Position numbers and translations under genes: made by a program | Shown here: piece by piece, positions 43,385 to 52,354 of the stretch | Numbering within the stretch: the stretch's first letter is position 1 | Layout of the letters: the number at the start of each line of letters is the position of its first letter | From: Nitrospira sp. | GTDB taxonomy: Bacteria; Nitrospirota; Nitrospiria; Nitrospirales; Nitrospiraceae | Assembly: GCA_024998565.1 (NCBI GenBank) | Contig: JACOEM010000001.1 | Coordinates: 456,485 to 520,484, forward strand | Reading direction: 5' to 3' | Length of the DNA stretch: 64,000 bases | Notes under the pieces: model-generated | What the model saw: only the letters and a program-made list of their open reading frames with translations | Database searches by the model: none | What the model was told of the DNA's origin: nothing

Positions 43385-44408
43385 TCTCGATGTAGGCCTT
43401 GTTTTTCAGGTCGGCCATCCAGATCTGGTACTGATCTTCGGTCTTCTGCTGAAACACGAGGGATTGAATTTCGGCCTTCACCTGTTCAAACGGCCGGAAC
43501 TGGCGCGGCTTTTTGTCGTCGACCCGCACGATGTGCAGCCCTTCCGACGTCTCCACAATGCCCGTAATCTGCCCCACGTCCACGGACGTCAGCGCCTGTT
43601 CCAGCGCGGGAATCAATTCGCCTTGTCGGACTAGGCCGAGCCGCCCGCCGCGCGAGGCATCCGCGCCGTCGGAAAAGCGCAGGGCGAGATCCTCGAACGG
43701 TTCACCTTGCTTGAGGGTTGCCAGAAGCGCTTCGGCTCGTCCATGGGCGGCGGAGAGGCCGTCCGGCGTGCGCGGCTTGATCAGGATTTGGCTGAGTTGG
43801 TATTCCTCGGGGTAGGCAAACCGGTCCTGGTGCTCATGGTAATACCGTTTCATTTCCGAGTCCGCCACCATAATCAGGCCGCGGACTTCGCGGTCGACAA
43901 CTCGCATCAAGGTCAACTGTTCGCGAATGCTCCTGGCGGTGTTCGGATCGGCGCTGTCGATGGCCTCGCCCTGTTTCTTCATCTCTTCGACCGCCTGCAC
44001 GACTTCCTGATCGGACACGTCCACACCTTTGTTCTTCGCGGCTTGCAACTGCAGTTTCCGCTCGATCATTTTCGTGACGCCCATGGCCTCAGCCGTCTTG
44101 AGGCGGCGCTCCAGGTCTTCGCCTTTGTACAGCTTGCGCAGCCGGTCCTGCTCGGGAAGGAGGTCGCGTTTCAATTCGGACAGCATGATCAGGTCGGTAT
44201 TGACGACCGCGACAATGCGGTCTTCCAGCTTGGCGGCCTCCGCATTGGAAATCAGGATGAAGAGTAGGCAGAGGCAGAAAATGAGCGCACCAAGGGTGGT
44301 GAACCCGGTTGCGCTGCGAGCGGGTCCGGGGGAACGCCTGTCCCTCAGGGACGAGAAGAGCCTGTAGCCGTGGAGGCAGGTGCGGGCGAACAGCGATTGA
44401 TCGTTCAT
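43374..44408 (-). CDS. SurA-like periplasmic peptidyl-prolyl isomerase
   Basis: 344 residues. After a basic n-region and hydrophobic core (LGALIFCLCLLFILISNAEA) comes the SurA N-terminal chaperone domain (DRIVAVVNTDLIMLSELKRD), then one parvulin domain (YQLSQILIKPRTP ... SRGGRLGLVRQGELIPALEQ ... LHIVRVDDKK). SurA of E. coli has two parvulin domains; here only one. It likely chaperones outer-membrane proteins. It is the last gene in the rfaE2-mfd-ppiC run. Confidence 0.9.
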   Translation of the reverse strand: MNDQSLFARTCLHGYRLFSSLRDRRSPGPARSATGFTTLGALIFCLCLLFILISNAEAAKLEDRIVAVVNTDLIMLSELKRDLLPEQDRLRKLYKGEDLERRLKTAEAMGVTKMIERKLQLQAAKNKGVDVSDQEVVQAVEEMKKQGEAIDSADPNTARSIREQLTLMRVVDREVRGLIMVADSEMKRYYHEHQDRFAYPEEYQLSQILIKPRTPDGLSAAHGRAEALLATLKQGEPFEDLALRFSDGADASRGGRLGLVRQGELIPALEQALTSVDVGQITGIVETSEGLHIVRVDDKKPRQFRPFEQVKAEIQSLVFQQKTEDQYQIWMADLKNKAYIEIKF

Positions 44409-44505
44409 AGGGTTGTTGGATTGTACACAATCGAGGCGTCAGAAAGGGAGCGCTCTGGAGATGAAAAACGCAGACGGGTGAAGACGGAGGGGAGTGCGCG
44501 GGCGG

Positions 44506-45402
44506 TTACGGGCGCGGTGGTTCATCGGTCACGTAACGAGCTGCGTCGGCCAGGCGGATCGTGGCGCCGGTGCGAAGTTCGGCAAACACATCGTCCAGAC
44601 GTTTCCGGCGTTTCTCGGCCAACAGTTCCTGGCGGAGTCGTTCGCGGGTGGCCTGGTCCGCCTGCAGAATTTCCGGCTCCAGGGGGCTGACCTTCACGAG
44701 GTAATAGCCCTGCGCGGTCTTGATCGGATCGCTGATGACTCCGGGGTGCAGAGAAGGAATCAGCGCATCGACTTCCGGCTCCAGCAGACCTTTCTTATAG
44801 GGGCCCAGATCGCCGCCTTTGGCACGGCTGCGTTCGTCGATTGAATACCGGAGGGCGAATCGCGTGAAGTTACCGCCCGCTTCGACCTGCCGTTTGAGGT
44901 CCTTGGCCGCATAGACGTTCGGCAGCAGCATAATCGACACTTGCACCTTGGGATTGGCCAGGAGCTGATTGGCGTGTTTCCCCAGATAGGCGTCCAGTTC
45001 CTCTTTGCTGACTTCGACCTTGGTCTTGATCCGGTCTTTGAGCAACTCATCCAGAATCAGCTGCTCGCGGTAGCGCAGGGTCTTTTCGCGAATCTCATCG
45101 GACTGATCCAAACCCTGCTTGCGCGCTTCCTGCATCAGCAGTTCGCGCATGATCAATTCATCCAAAAATCGGCGTTTCCCGCCTTCCTTTTCGTAGCGCG
45201 CGCGCGTGGCCTGCGACAGGTCTTCCCAGCGGATGTCGAATTCGGATTGAGTAATGGATCGGCCGTTGATCATCGCGATCACCGGCTCTTCCTGCGGTGG
45301 TTCGGTGCAGGCGGCCAACGACCCGAGCGCGCAGAGACCCAGCGCGGCGCTGGTCAATCGTGTCTGCCAGAATGAAATCTGTCGTGTGCGCGGTGGCGTC
45401 AT
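44506..45402 (-). CDS. PpiC-type peptidyl-prolyl isomerase, lipoprotein
   Basis: 298 residues from ATG 45402. Lipobox SLAAC (residues about 28-32), then SurA-N-like domain (AMINGRSITQSEFDIRWEDL) and a parvulin domain (VQVSIMLLPNVYAAKDLKRQ ... KGGDLGPYKKGLLEPEVDAL ... QGYYLVKVSPLEPE). It resembles PrsA-type foldases anchored to a membrane. Its start lies 31 bp after the mfd stop; with the next gene it gives two related foldases in tandem. Confidence 0.88.
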   Translation of the reverse strand: MTPPRTRQISFWQTRLTSAALGLCALGSLAACTEPPQEEPVIAMINGRSITQSEFDIRWEDLSQATRARYEKEGGKRRFLDELIMRELLMQEARKQGLDQSDEIREKTLRYREQLILDELLKDRIKTKVEVSKEELDAYLGKHANQLLANPKVQVSIMLLPNVYAAKDLKRQVEAGGNFTRFALRYSIDERSRAKGGDLGPYKKGLLEPEVDALIPSLHPGVISDPIKTAQGYYLVKVSPLEPEILQADQATRERLRQELLAEKRRKRLDDVFAELRTGATIRLADAARYVTDEPPRP

Positions 45403-45432
45403 GCGGTCGGGGCGGAGCATCCTCTACGAAGG

Positions 45433-48400
45433 TCAGGTCGAGGCCGTGCGGGGCCCTTGATTGTTGGTACCACAGACGTGGAGGGTTTGCAAGGTTGCGT
45501 TGAGTTCTGGAAAGACCAAACTCCAGTCGTCATGCGGTATCTGGAGTTCAAAAGACAGCGGCGACAGAAACCGTAGTCGTTTCTTGTATCGGTCCATCAG
45601 GGCTTGCACGGCGGTTTCGGAGACCGTGGCCTTGGGATCGAAGGTGATTACGACCGCATGCGGTTGCTCGACCACAGAGCTCAGCCGGAGCTGCTTGGCC
45701 AACAGCCGGATTTGCATGAGCTCGAACAAACGCTCGACCGGATCGGGCGGATGCCCGTAGCGGTCTTCGATCTCTCCGTGCATCAGGGCCAGGTCGCCGA
45801 GTTGTCCGCAGGAGGATAGTCGTTTGTAGAGCGACAGGCGCTGGTGGCTGTCGGCCACGTACTCTTCGGGAATATAGGCGGAGACGCTGAGACGCAGCTC
45901 GGGATCCGGTTCTTCCTCCACGACCTGACCCTTCAGGCGTTGGACCGCCTGTTCCACCATTTGCAGGTAGAGATCGAGCCCGACGGCGGCAATATGGCCC
46001 GATTGCTGTTTGCCGAGCAGATTCCCCGCACCGCGAATTTCAAGATCCGCTGCGGCGATGCGGAAGCCCGATCCCAATTCGGTAAACTGTTGGATGGCGG
46101 TCAGCCGCTTCTGGGCATCGTCCGAGAGGTTGCCTTCATCCGGCACCAGGAAGTAGGCGTAGGCCTGTTCGCCGCCCCGGCCGACCCGGCCGCGGAGTTG
46201 ATAGAGCTGGGCGAGTCCGAAGGTGTCGGCGCGATTCACGATGATGGTGTTGGCGGTCGGCACGTCGATGCCCGATTGGATAATGGCGGAGGCGATCAGA
46301 ATATCCGCTTCCCGGTGGAAGAATTTCAGCATCACGGCTTCCAGCGGTTTCGAGTCCATCTGGCCGTGTGCCATCACGATGCGGGCTTCCGGCACCAATT
46401 CCTGGAGCCAGGCGCCCATCCGCTCCATGGTTTCTACCCGATTGTGAACAAAGTAGGTTTGTCCCCCTCGGCCGAGTTCGCGGAGAATCGCCTCACGGAT
46501 CGCCTTTTCGCTGAAGCGAAGGACTTGGGTGCGGATCGCCAGGCGTCCCGACGGGGGCGTATCGATGATCGAAAGGTCGCGCACACTCGCCATGGTCATT
46601 TGTAATGTGCGTGGGATCGGAGTCGCGGTCAGGGTCAACACATCGACTTGGGTGCGCAGCTGTTTCAGCCGTTCCTTATGTTTCACGCCGAACCATTGCT
46701 CTTCGTCGATGATGACGAGGCCGAGGTTGCGGAACTTCACGTCTTTTTGGAGCAGCCGGTGGGTGCCGATGAGGATATCGACCAGGCCGGCTTCCGTATC
46801 CTTGACGATCGCTTTCGTATCCTTCGGAGACTGAAAGCGTGACAGCAGGGCGACGCGAGTCGGAAAGGGGGCAAACCGTTCGGCGAAGTTGTCGTAATGC
46901 TGGTGGGCGAGCAGCGTCGTCGGCACCAGCACGGCCACCTGTCGATTTTCCTCGACGGCCTTGAACGCCGCCCGCATGGCGACTTCGGTCTTGCCGTAAC
47001 CCACGTCGCCGCAGACCAGGCGATCCATCGGCTTCGTGGAGGCCAGATCGTTGGCAATGTCTTCGATCGCCTTGCGCTGATCGACTGTTTCTTCGTATTC
47101 GAAGGCCGCTTCGAACTCGTGGTAGAGCATGCTGTCTTTACCGTACGAGGTGCGATGGACGAGCTCCCGGTTGGCGTAGAGATCGACGAGCTCGTGCGCC
47201 ATTTCTTCGATGTCTTTCTTGACCCGCGCGGTCGTTTTGGCCCAGCTGGTGCCGCCCAGGCGGTCCAGGCGGGGGACATGGGCATCCGCCCCCGCATAGC
47301 GTTGGACCTGGCTGAGTCGATCGAGCGGCACATAGAGCTTGTCGGTCCCCGCGAATTCCAGCACCAGAAAGTCGCTGTCGAAGTCTTGCACCGAGAGCCG
47401 ACGCAGCCCCTGATACTTCGCGATGCCGTATTGCATGTGCACGACGTAGTCGCCGATGTTCAGATCTTCCAGCGAGGAGAGGAAGGTGGCGGCCTTGCTC
47501 TTGGGCTGCGGTTTATGGCGGGCGCCTTTGGCGAAGAGTTCTTCTTCGGTGAGGACCACCAGCCGCAGATCGGGGGATAGAAAACCGGCCGACACTTCGC
47601 CGTTCAAGACCGAAAACGGCGCCTTTTGCGCGCCGCCGGCCGAGAGTGCCGAGGGCTTCCATTCCATCGCCGGTCGATCATGCTCGCCGAATAACGCCAG
47701 CAAGCGGCCGACCTGGCCCTGGCTGCGGGCGACCAGGACGACCGGTCCGGCTTCGCGCAAGCGATCGAGTACCTCCAGCGTATGGCTGAATGCGGTGCCG
47801 CGTTGACCGAGCCCCACGCTGGCTGGTGTTTGAGCCGGGCAGGTCAGCACCGGGTCCCAACTCGCGTCCGGTGCGGTGACCGGCTCAAGCGCGAGCGTGG
47901 CGTAGCCTTGGGTGGCGGCGAGGATCTGATCCCACGTGAGGTACAGGTTGTCCGGTGTGGGGTAGGGATTCGGATCCGTGCGATCTTCGTGACGCAGGAA
48001 TCCTTCCTCGATGGCTTGCCAACATTCTTCCGTGTGGGCCTTCAGCGTGCCGGGTTGATCCAGGACCAGCACCGGCGGCCGAGGGAAATAGTCGAGGAGG
48101 CTGTCCATGGTCCCGTAGACCGATGGGGCATGCCATTCAGCGTCGGCGGCCAGGGGCGCGAGGGCATCGGGTGCGTCCTCGGGGCGAATCAATTCGCGGG
48201 CCGGCAGCACCCAGGCCTGCTTGATCTTGTCGGTCGATTTTTGTGTGGCCGGATCGAAGAAGCGGATCGACTCGATCGTGTCGCCGAGAAACTCCACCCG
48301 TAGCGGGTCGGCATAGGCGGTCGAATAGATATCGACGATCCCGCCGCGAATGCTGAACTCACCGGGAATTTCTACCACCGATCCCTTCCGGTAGCCCAAC

Positions 48401-48906
48401 CGCAACAGGCTGGACACGAGCACTTCCCGCTCCAGGGAACCATCCGGTCGAAACTGCAGAATCGCGTCGGTGAAGACCAGGGCCGGCAGGACCCGCTGCG
48501 TTAAGGCCGGGACGGAGGTGAAGAGCACCGTGCGCGCCGTGGTGCAGAGGCGGTTGAGCGTCTGCATGCGGCGGGCCACCAGATCGATGTGGGGGACCGT
48601 CGATTCATAGGGCAGCGTTTCCCATTTCGGGAAGAGTGCGAGATCGTCGACGGACTGCCCGCAGAGGGTTCGGAAAAACACCGTGTCGCGATAGAGGCGT
48701 TCCGCCTCGTCATCGTTTTTGGCGACGATCAGCCAGGAACGGTCGGCCAGGGGCTGAGATGGCAGGCTGTGTGTGAGGAGCGCCAAGCCGAAGCCGGCGG
48801 TCGACCCATGCAACCCCATGAGGCAGGGTTTGCCCGAGCTGCTGCGAAGGGCTTCTCGCGCCGGCGCGAGCCACTGAGTCAGATGTAGCGGGATCAGGGG
48901 AGGCAC
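45433..48906 (-). CDS. mfd: Transcription-repair coupling factor Mfd
   Basis: 1157 residues, the family length. UvrB-homology module at the N-terminus, CarD-like RNA-polymerase interaction domain (LNIGDYVVHMQYGIAKYQGL), then helicase motifs: GDVGYGKTEVAMRAAFKAVE (Walker A), VIIDEEQWFGVKHKERLKQL (DEEQ), TLTATPIPRTL, and the RecG-like TRG region. It removes stalled RNA polymerase and recruits UvrA. GTG at 48906 has AAGGA about six bases upstream and lies 7 bp after the rfaE2 stop. Confidence 0.97.
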   Translation of the reverse strand: MPPLIPLHLTQWLAPAREALRSSSGKPCLMGLHGSTAGFGLALLTHSLPSQPLADRSWLIVAKNDDEAERLYRDTVFFRTLCGQSVDDLALFPKWETLPYESTVPHIDLVARRMQTLNRLCTTARTVLFTSVPALTQRVLPALVFTDAILQFRPDGSLEREVLVSSLLRLGYRKGSVVEIPGEFSIRGGIVDIYSTAYADPLRVEFLGDTIESIRFFDPATQKSTDKIKQAWVLPARELIRPEDAPDALAPLAADAEWHAPSVYGTMDSLLDYFPRPPVLVLDQPGTLKAHTEECWQAIEEGFLRHEDRTDPNPYPTPDNLYLTWDQILAATQGYATLALEPVTAPDASWDPVLTCPAQTPASVGLGQRGTAFSHTLEVLDRLREAGPVVLVARSQGQVGRLLALFGEHDRPAMEWKPSALSAGGAQKAPFSVLNGEVSAGFLSPDLRLVVLTEEELFAKGARHKPQPKSKAATFLSSLEDLNIGDYVVHMQYGIAKYQGLRRLSVQDFDSDFLVLEFAGTDKLYVPLDRLSQVQRYAGADAHVPRLDRLGGTSWAKTTARVKKDIEEMAHELVDLYANRELVHRTSYGKDSMLYHEFEAAFEYEETVDQRKAIEDIANDLASTKPMDRLVCGDVGYGKTEVAMRAAFKAVEENRQVAVLVPTTLLAHQHYDNFAERFAPFPTRVALLSRFQSPKDTKAIVKDTEAGLVDILIGTHRLLQKDVKFRNLGLVIIDEEQWFGVKHKERLKQLRTQVDVLTLTATPIPRTLQMTMASVRDLSIIDTPPSGRLAIRTQVLRFSEKAIREAILRELGRGGQTYFVHNRVETMERMGAWLQELVPEARIVMAHGQMDSKPLEAVMLKFFHREADILIASAIIQSGIDVPTANTIIVNRADTFGLAQLYQLRGRVGRGGEQAYAYFLVPDEGNLSDDAQKRLTAIQQFTELGSGFRIAAADLEIRGAGNLLGKQQSGHIAAVGLDLYLQMVEQAVQRLKGQVVEEEPDPELRLSVSAYIPEEYVADSHQRLSLYKRLSSCGQLGDLALMHGEIEDRYGHPPDPVERLFELMQIRLLAKQLRLSSVVEQPHAVVITFDPKATVSETAVQALMDRYKKRLRFLSPLSFELQIPHDDWSLVFPELNATLQTLHVCGTNNQGPRTAST

Positions 48907-48913
48907 AATATCC

Positions 48914-49396
48914 TTACGCTGTCGTGGAGCGAATACGTTGCACCAGCGTGGTCGTCGACACGCCGGGAACGAGTGGAATGGTCTGGACGCGTCCGCCGCG
49001 GGCCTCGACCGTTTCCCGTCCCACAATCCGATCGACGGACCAATCTCCGCCTTTGACGAGAATATCCGGTTGGAGGGTTGCGATGAGGGCGCCGGGGTCC
49101 GGTTCCGAAAAGATCACTACATAGTCCACGCAGGCTAACGCAGCGAGAACCTCGGCTCGCTGGGTATCGGGCACGATGGGGCGGTCGGTGCCTTTATTCA
49201 GGGCGCGCACGGACTCGTCGGAATTCACGCCCACCACCAGCGCATCCCCCAGATCGCGGGCTGCTTGCAGATACCGGGTATGGCCGATGTGCATCAGGTC
49301 GAAGCAGCCGTTCGTGAAAACGATACGATGTCCCTGCCGACGGTGCTCATTCAGCCGTGAGGCAAGCTCTTGTCGCGTGGTGATCTTGGTGTGCAT
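48914..49396 (-). CDS. rfaE2: D-glycero-beta-D-manno-heptose 1-phosphate adenylyltransferase
   Basis: 160 residues, matching the C-terminal half of HldE as a separate protein. FTNGCFDLMHIGHTRYLQAA contains the HxGH nucleotidyltransferase motif. ADP-heptose synthesis also needs GmhA (present at 52338) and a kinase (not in the window). It begins the minus-strand run with mfd; the two genes are separated by 7 bp. Confidence 0.95.
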   Translation of the reverse strand: MHTKITTRQELASRLNEHRRQGHRIVFTNGCFDLMHIGHTRYLQAARDLGDALVVGVNSDESVRALNKGTDRPIVPDTQRAEVLAALACVDYVVIFSEPDPGALIATLQPDILVKGGDWSVDRIVGRETVEARGGRVQTIPLVPGVSTTTLVQRIRSTTA

Positions 49397-49426
49397 CGTG
49401 GGTGCGTCGCGAAAATGTCATCTTAA

Positions 49427-49480
49427 CAGGATGTGGAAAAAGTCTGCCACCACGAATCCACGGCGGCCTGGCTGCCATCC
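49427..49480. repeat. Repeat family A, short remnant
   Basis: AGGATGTGGAAAAAGTCTGC resembles the left end and CGGCGGCCTGGCTGCCATCC the right arm of family A, brought close together by deletion of the centre. It lies between dinB and rfaE2. The match is partial. Confidence 0.35.
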
Positions 49481-49485
49481 GGTTG

Positions 49486-50679
49486 TCAGTTTTCCGTGCG
49501 CCGTCCCCGCTTCTTCGGGCTGTTCCAGCCTTGTGGAAGTCCTCCCAGTCGAACCACCCCCGCGCCATGTTGCTCGATCAACCGGTCGAGTATGGCGACC
49601 GCGTCGCGCTGTCGCCGGTCGAACAGGGGTTCAGGAGCCGGGACGAGGTCCGACAGTCCCAAACCGACAAGACGATAACGCGATCGCGGCTGCAGCAACT
49701 CGTGAAGGGCAGCGCAGATGTCCGGCCACATGTCCGGATCGTAGTTCGCCGGTGAGGAGAATTTTCGTTGCCGCGTGGTGATGCGAAAGTGCGAATCTTT
49801 CAGCTTCACGGTGAATGACCCGGCGGCGAGTCCCTCCAGCCTGAGATCGTGCGTCAACGTTTCAAGGAAGCCATGAATGATTGGTTCCAGCAGGGCCGGA
49901 TCGTTCGTGTCTTCGTCGAAGGTGGTTTCATGGCTCATACTCTTGGCCTCGCGATCGGCCACCACGGGATCGGAGTCATGGCCGCGAGCGAGTGATTGAA
50001 ACGCCGCCAGCCGCGAGCCAAGCAGGCGGACGAGAGATTGTTCGAATCGAGGCTCGAGCAGATCGCCGACCGTATGAATGCCCAGACGCTCGATCGCTTC
50101 GGTGGATTTGGGACCCATGCCCGGCAAGGAGCGAATCGGCAGCGGGGCGAGGAACGCCGCTTCCGAGCCCGGTTCAATCACGGCGAGTCCGTCGGGTTTA
50201 TGCGCATCGGCCGCGATCTTGGCGACGGTCTTGCCGGACGCCAGGGCAATGGTGCAGGTCAGGCCCGTGACGCGGGTGATGTCGATTTTGAGCGCTTGCC
50301 CCAACTCGCGGGGATCGGGATGCCGCGTTTGCAATCGGGTCGTATCTGCATAAAACTCATCGATACTGGTCCATTCGGTCTCCGGGAAAAACCGGTCGGT
50401 GATGTCCTGAAGCTGGCGGTGCAGACGCTGGTACAACGGACGGTCCGGCGGTACGAGAACGAGCTGAGGGCAGAGTCGCATGGCCTGAATGGTCGGCATC
50501 GCCGATCGCACCCCGAAGCGACGCACCTCATAACTCGCCGCTGCCACAATGCCGCGTGGCGGAGGGCCGCCCACGGCAACCGGTTTCCCTTTCAGCGATG
50601 GATCTGCGAGAACCGCGGCAGAGGCAAACATGGCGTCGATGTCGCCGAAGAGAATTTGTCGGGGCCATCGTCCGGACAT
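49486..50679 (-). CDS. dinB: Y-family DNA polymerase IV
   Basis: 397 residues. Metal-binding FGDIDAMFASAA, YEVRRFGVRSAMPTIQAMRL, catalytic WTSIDEFYAD and helix-hairpin-helix SLPGMGPKSTEAIERLGIHT. The steric-gate Phe position (DAMF) is kept. The C-terminal little-finger domain follows. It performs translesion synthesis. AGGA precedes ATG 50679 by seven bases. It starts 7 bp after the SprT-like gene stop. No LexA-type box is seen upstream, but none could be confirmed by eye. Confidence 0.93.
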   Translation of the reverse strand: MSGRWPRQILFGDIDAMFASAAVLADPSLKGKPVAVGGPPPRGIVAAASYEVRRFGVRSAMPTIQAMRLCPQLVLVPPDRPLYQRLHRQLQDITDRFFPETEWTSIDEFYADTTRLQTRHPDPRELGQALKIDITRVTGLTCTIALASGKTVAKIAADAHKPDGLAVIEPGSEAAFLAPLPIRSLPGMGPKSTEAIERLGIHTVGDLLEPRFEQSLVRLLGSRLAAFQSLARGHDSDPVVADREAKSMSHETTFDEDTNDPALLEPIIHGFLETLTHDLRLEGLAAGSFTVKLKDSHFRITTRQRKFSSPANYDPDMWPDICAALHELLQPRSRYRLVGLGLSDLVPAPEPLFDRRQRDAVAILDRLIEQHGAGVVRLGGLPQGWNSPKKRGRRTEN

Positions 50680-50686
50680 CGATGTC

Positions 50687-51298
50687 CTACACGGGGGTGA
50701 AGGGAAAGCCGAGCTGAGGACCTGCGGCAGATGTGTGGGCCGGTTCCGTGGTGGTGACGGGTGCCACGGCAGGAAGCTCGCGGAGCGGCCCCCGGCAGGC
50801 GCCGCAGAAGTGGCGTCTCGGTTGGATGGTCCGGCGTTGTCGTTGATAGAGGCAGCCGCAGTGCTGGCAACGCCAGGCATATTTGGCCAAGGCAGCCACT
50901 TCTTTTCCCAGCGAGTGATAGATCGTGATGCCCAGGCCGTCGCGATTCATCTGGCCCATCATGCGACGAAAATCGGCACCATGATTCGGGCGACGCTTCA
51001 AGATATCGTACTGCCATTGGTGAATCATTTCGTGCGCCAGGGTCATGACGGTTTCGTGGCTCGGCTCCGGGTAATTGGATTGAAGTAGCACCGCCGACAG
51101 TCTGATACAACGCCGTCTGGCCGGTTCTTCGAGAGTGCGCGCAAGCGGCTGTCGTGGCCCGATCCGGCAGACGAACATCCCGGCTGAGGAGGTCAGTCGG
51201 CGGCTCCATTCAATGGGAATCGGAGGTAAGCCGCCCTGAAAGTAGCGGCGGTTGAGATCGGTCCAGATTGTGAGCAGCGGTTCCGCAGAGGGGGACAT
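50687..51298 (-). CDS. SprT-like zinc metalloprotease domain protein
   Basis: 203 residues. Zinc protease motif TLAHEMIHQWQYD followed by the third His ligand region GADFRRMM, then a zinc ribbon with CQHCGCLYQRQRR and CGACRGPL. This is the SprT/Spartan architecture; Spartan cleaves DNA-protein crosslinks in eukaryotes, and bacterial roles are less clear. Being translationally adjacent (7 bp) to dinB suggests a joint role in damage tolerance. GTG 51307 is an alternative start. Confidence 0.9.
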   Translation of the reverse strand: MSPSAEPLLTIWTDLNRRYFQGGLPPIPIEWSRRLTSSAGMFVCRIGPRQPLARTLEEPARRRCIRLSAVLLQSNYPEPSHETVMTLAHEMIHQWQYDILKRRPNHGADFRRMMGQMNRDGLGITIYHSLGKEVAALAKYAWRCQHCGCLYQRQRRTIQPRRHFCGACRGPLRELPAVAPVTTTEPAHTSAAGPQLGFPFTPV

Positions 51299-51355
51299 GG
51301 TACTCACAACATGATCGTAATGTTGAACAGCCGAGTGAAAGCTGAAAGGCCGGAA

Positions 51356-52354
51356 TCAGCGGCCGGACAACTCTTCAATGACCGCGGCGGCCAGCAATGG
51401 CACCATGATCTCGTGGTGGCCGGTCAATGCGTATCCCTTGCCGCCCTTCTGGGTGGGTCTGCGCACGACATTGGTCATGGGGCGATAGTGCGAGAGGAAG
51501 TCCATATTGACCGTGGTGATGTTCGTCAACGGATGACCAAGGTTGCGTCCGAGCGAGACGGCTTTCAGGAAGACCTCCGGCAGGATCACGGCTGACCCCA
51601 GATTGAGATAGACCCCGCCTTCCATTTCGGAGACAACTGCGGCCAGGCGGCGAAAATCGAGCAGCGAACCCGCCCCGATCGCGGCGCCGTCTGCGGACGG
51701 ATGCATGTGAATGATGTCGGTTCCGACGGCCACGTGCACGGTGACGGGAAGGCCCAGCCGGAATCCGGTGGCCAGCAGGCTGGTGGCGCGATGTGGGAAC
51801 AGTTGTTTCCGTCGATGAATATAACTGCCGAGCGATTCGCCAAGCCCCTGACCTTCTTTCATGCCCAGGGTGATGGCTTCATTCAGCATGCGGCCGGTTT
51901 CTTCCGCCATGCCGAATCGGCCGGAGTCGATCTCCGCGTCCACTTCTTCGGACGTGTGCCCCATAAACGCGAGTTCGAAGTCATGGATGATGACCGCTCC
52001 GTTCATGGCGAGAGCGGTGACGATGCCGCGTTCCATCAGGTCCACGAGGAGCGGGCCGAGCCCGACCTTCACGACGTGGGCGCCCATGCCAACGATCACC
52101 GGCCGGCCGTTGCGATGGGCTTTGGCAATGGCCTGCGCCACTTCGCGCAACGTTTTGACCGCCAGGATATCGGGGAGTGAGTCCAGAAACCGCGCGAACG
52201 AGCGACCCTTCGTCCAGACCTTGGCAAAGTTGGAGACCTGCACCTTGCTGTGTCGGCGCTGGAGCGGATAGGTCTTCAGGCGCGACGCATCGATCGGCCG
52301 GATGATCGCGGGGGGCGTTGATGCTGCAGTGGGGCGCTTACGCCGGGTTGGCAA
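51356..52354 (-). CDS. Deoxyhypusine synthase-like protein
   Basis: About 332 residues. Rossmann-like GRPVIVGMGAHVVKVGLGPL, AFMGHTSEEVDAEIDSGRFG, VAVGTDIIHMHPSADGAAIG and GGVYLNLGSAVILPEV resemble the deoxyhypusine synthase fold, but I do not see that enzyme's active-site Lys motif. Bacteria lack eIF5A, so the substrate must differ, perhaps a polyamine such as homospermidine. The start is uncertain: TTG 52354 has GAGGAT seven bases upstream; ATG 52387 would overlap gmhA by 50 bp without a ribosome-binding site. Confidence 0.75.
   Translation of the reverse strand: MPTRRKRPTAASTPPAIIRPIDASRLKTYPLQRRHSKVQVSNFAKVWTKGRSFARFLDSLPDILAVKTLREVAQAIAKAHRNGRPVIVGMGAHVVKVGLGPLLVDLMERGIVTALAMNGAVIIHDFELAFMGHTSEEVDAEIDSGRFGMAEETGRMLNEAITLGMKEGQGLGESLGSYIHRRKQLFPHRATSLLATGFRLGLPVTVHVAVGTDIIHMHPSADGAAIGAGSLLDFRRLAAVVSEMEGGVYLNLGSAVILPEVFLKAVSLGRNLGHPLTNITTVNMDFLSHYRPMTNVVRRPTQKGGKGYALTGHHEIMVPLLAAAVIEELSGR

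Noticed and set aside
45844-46605. A 253-codon plus-strand frame opposite mfd
   Set aside because: Antisense shadow of the helicase domain.
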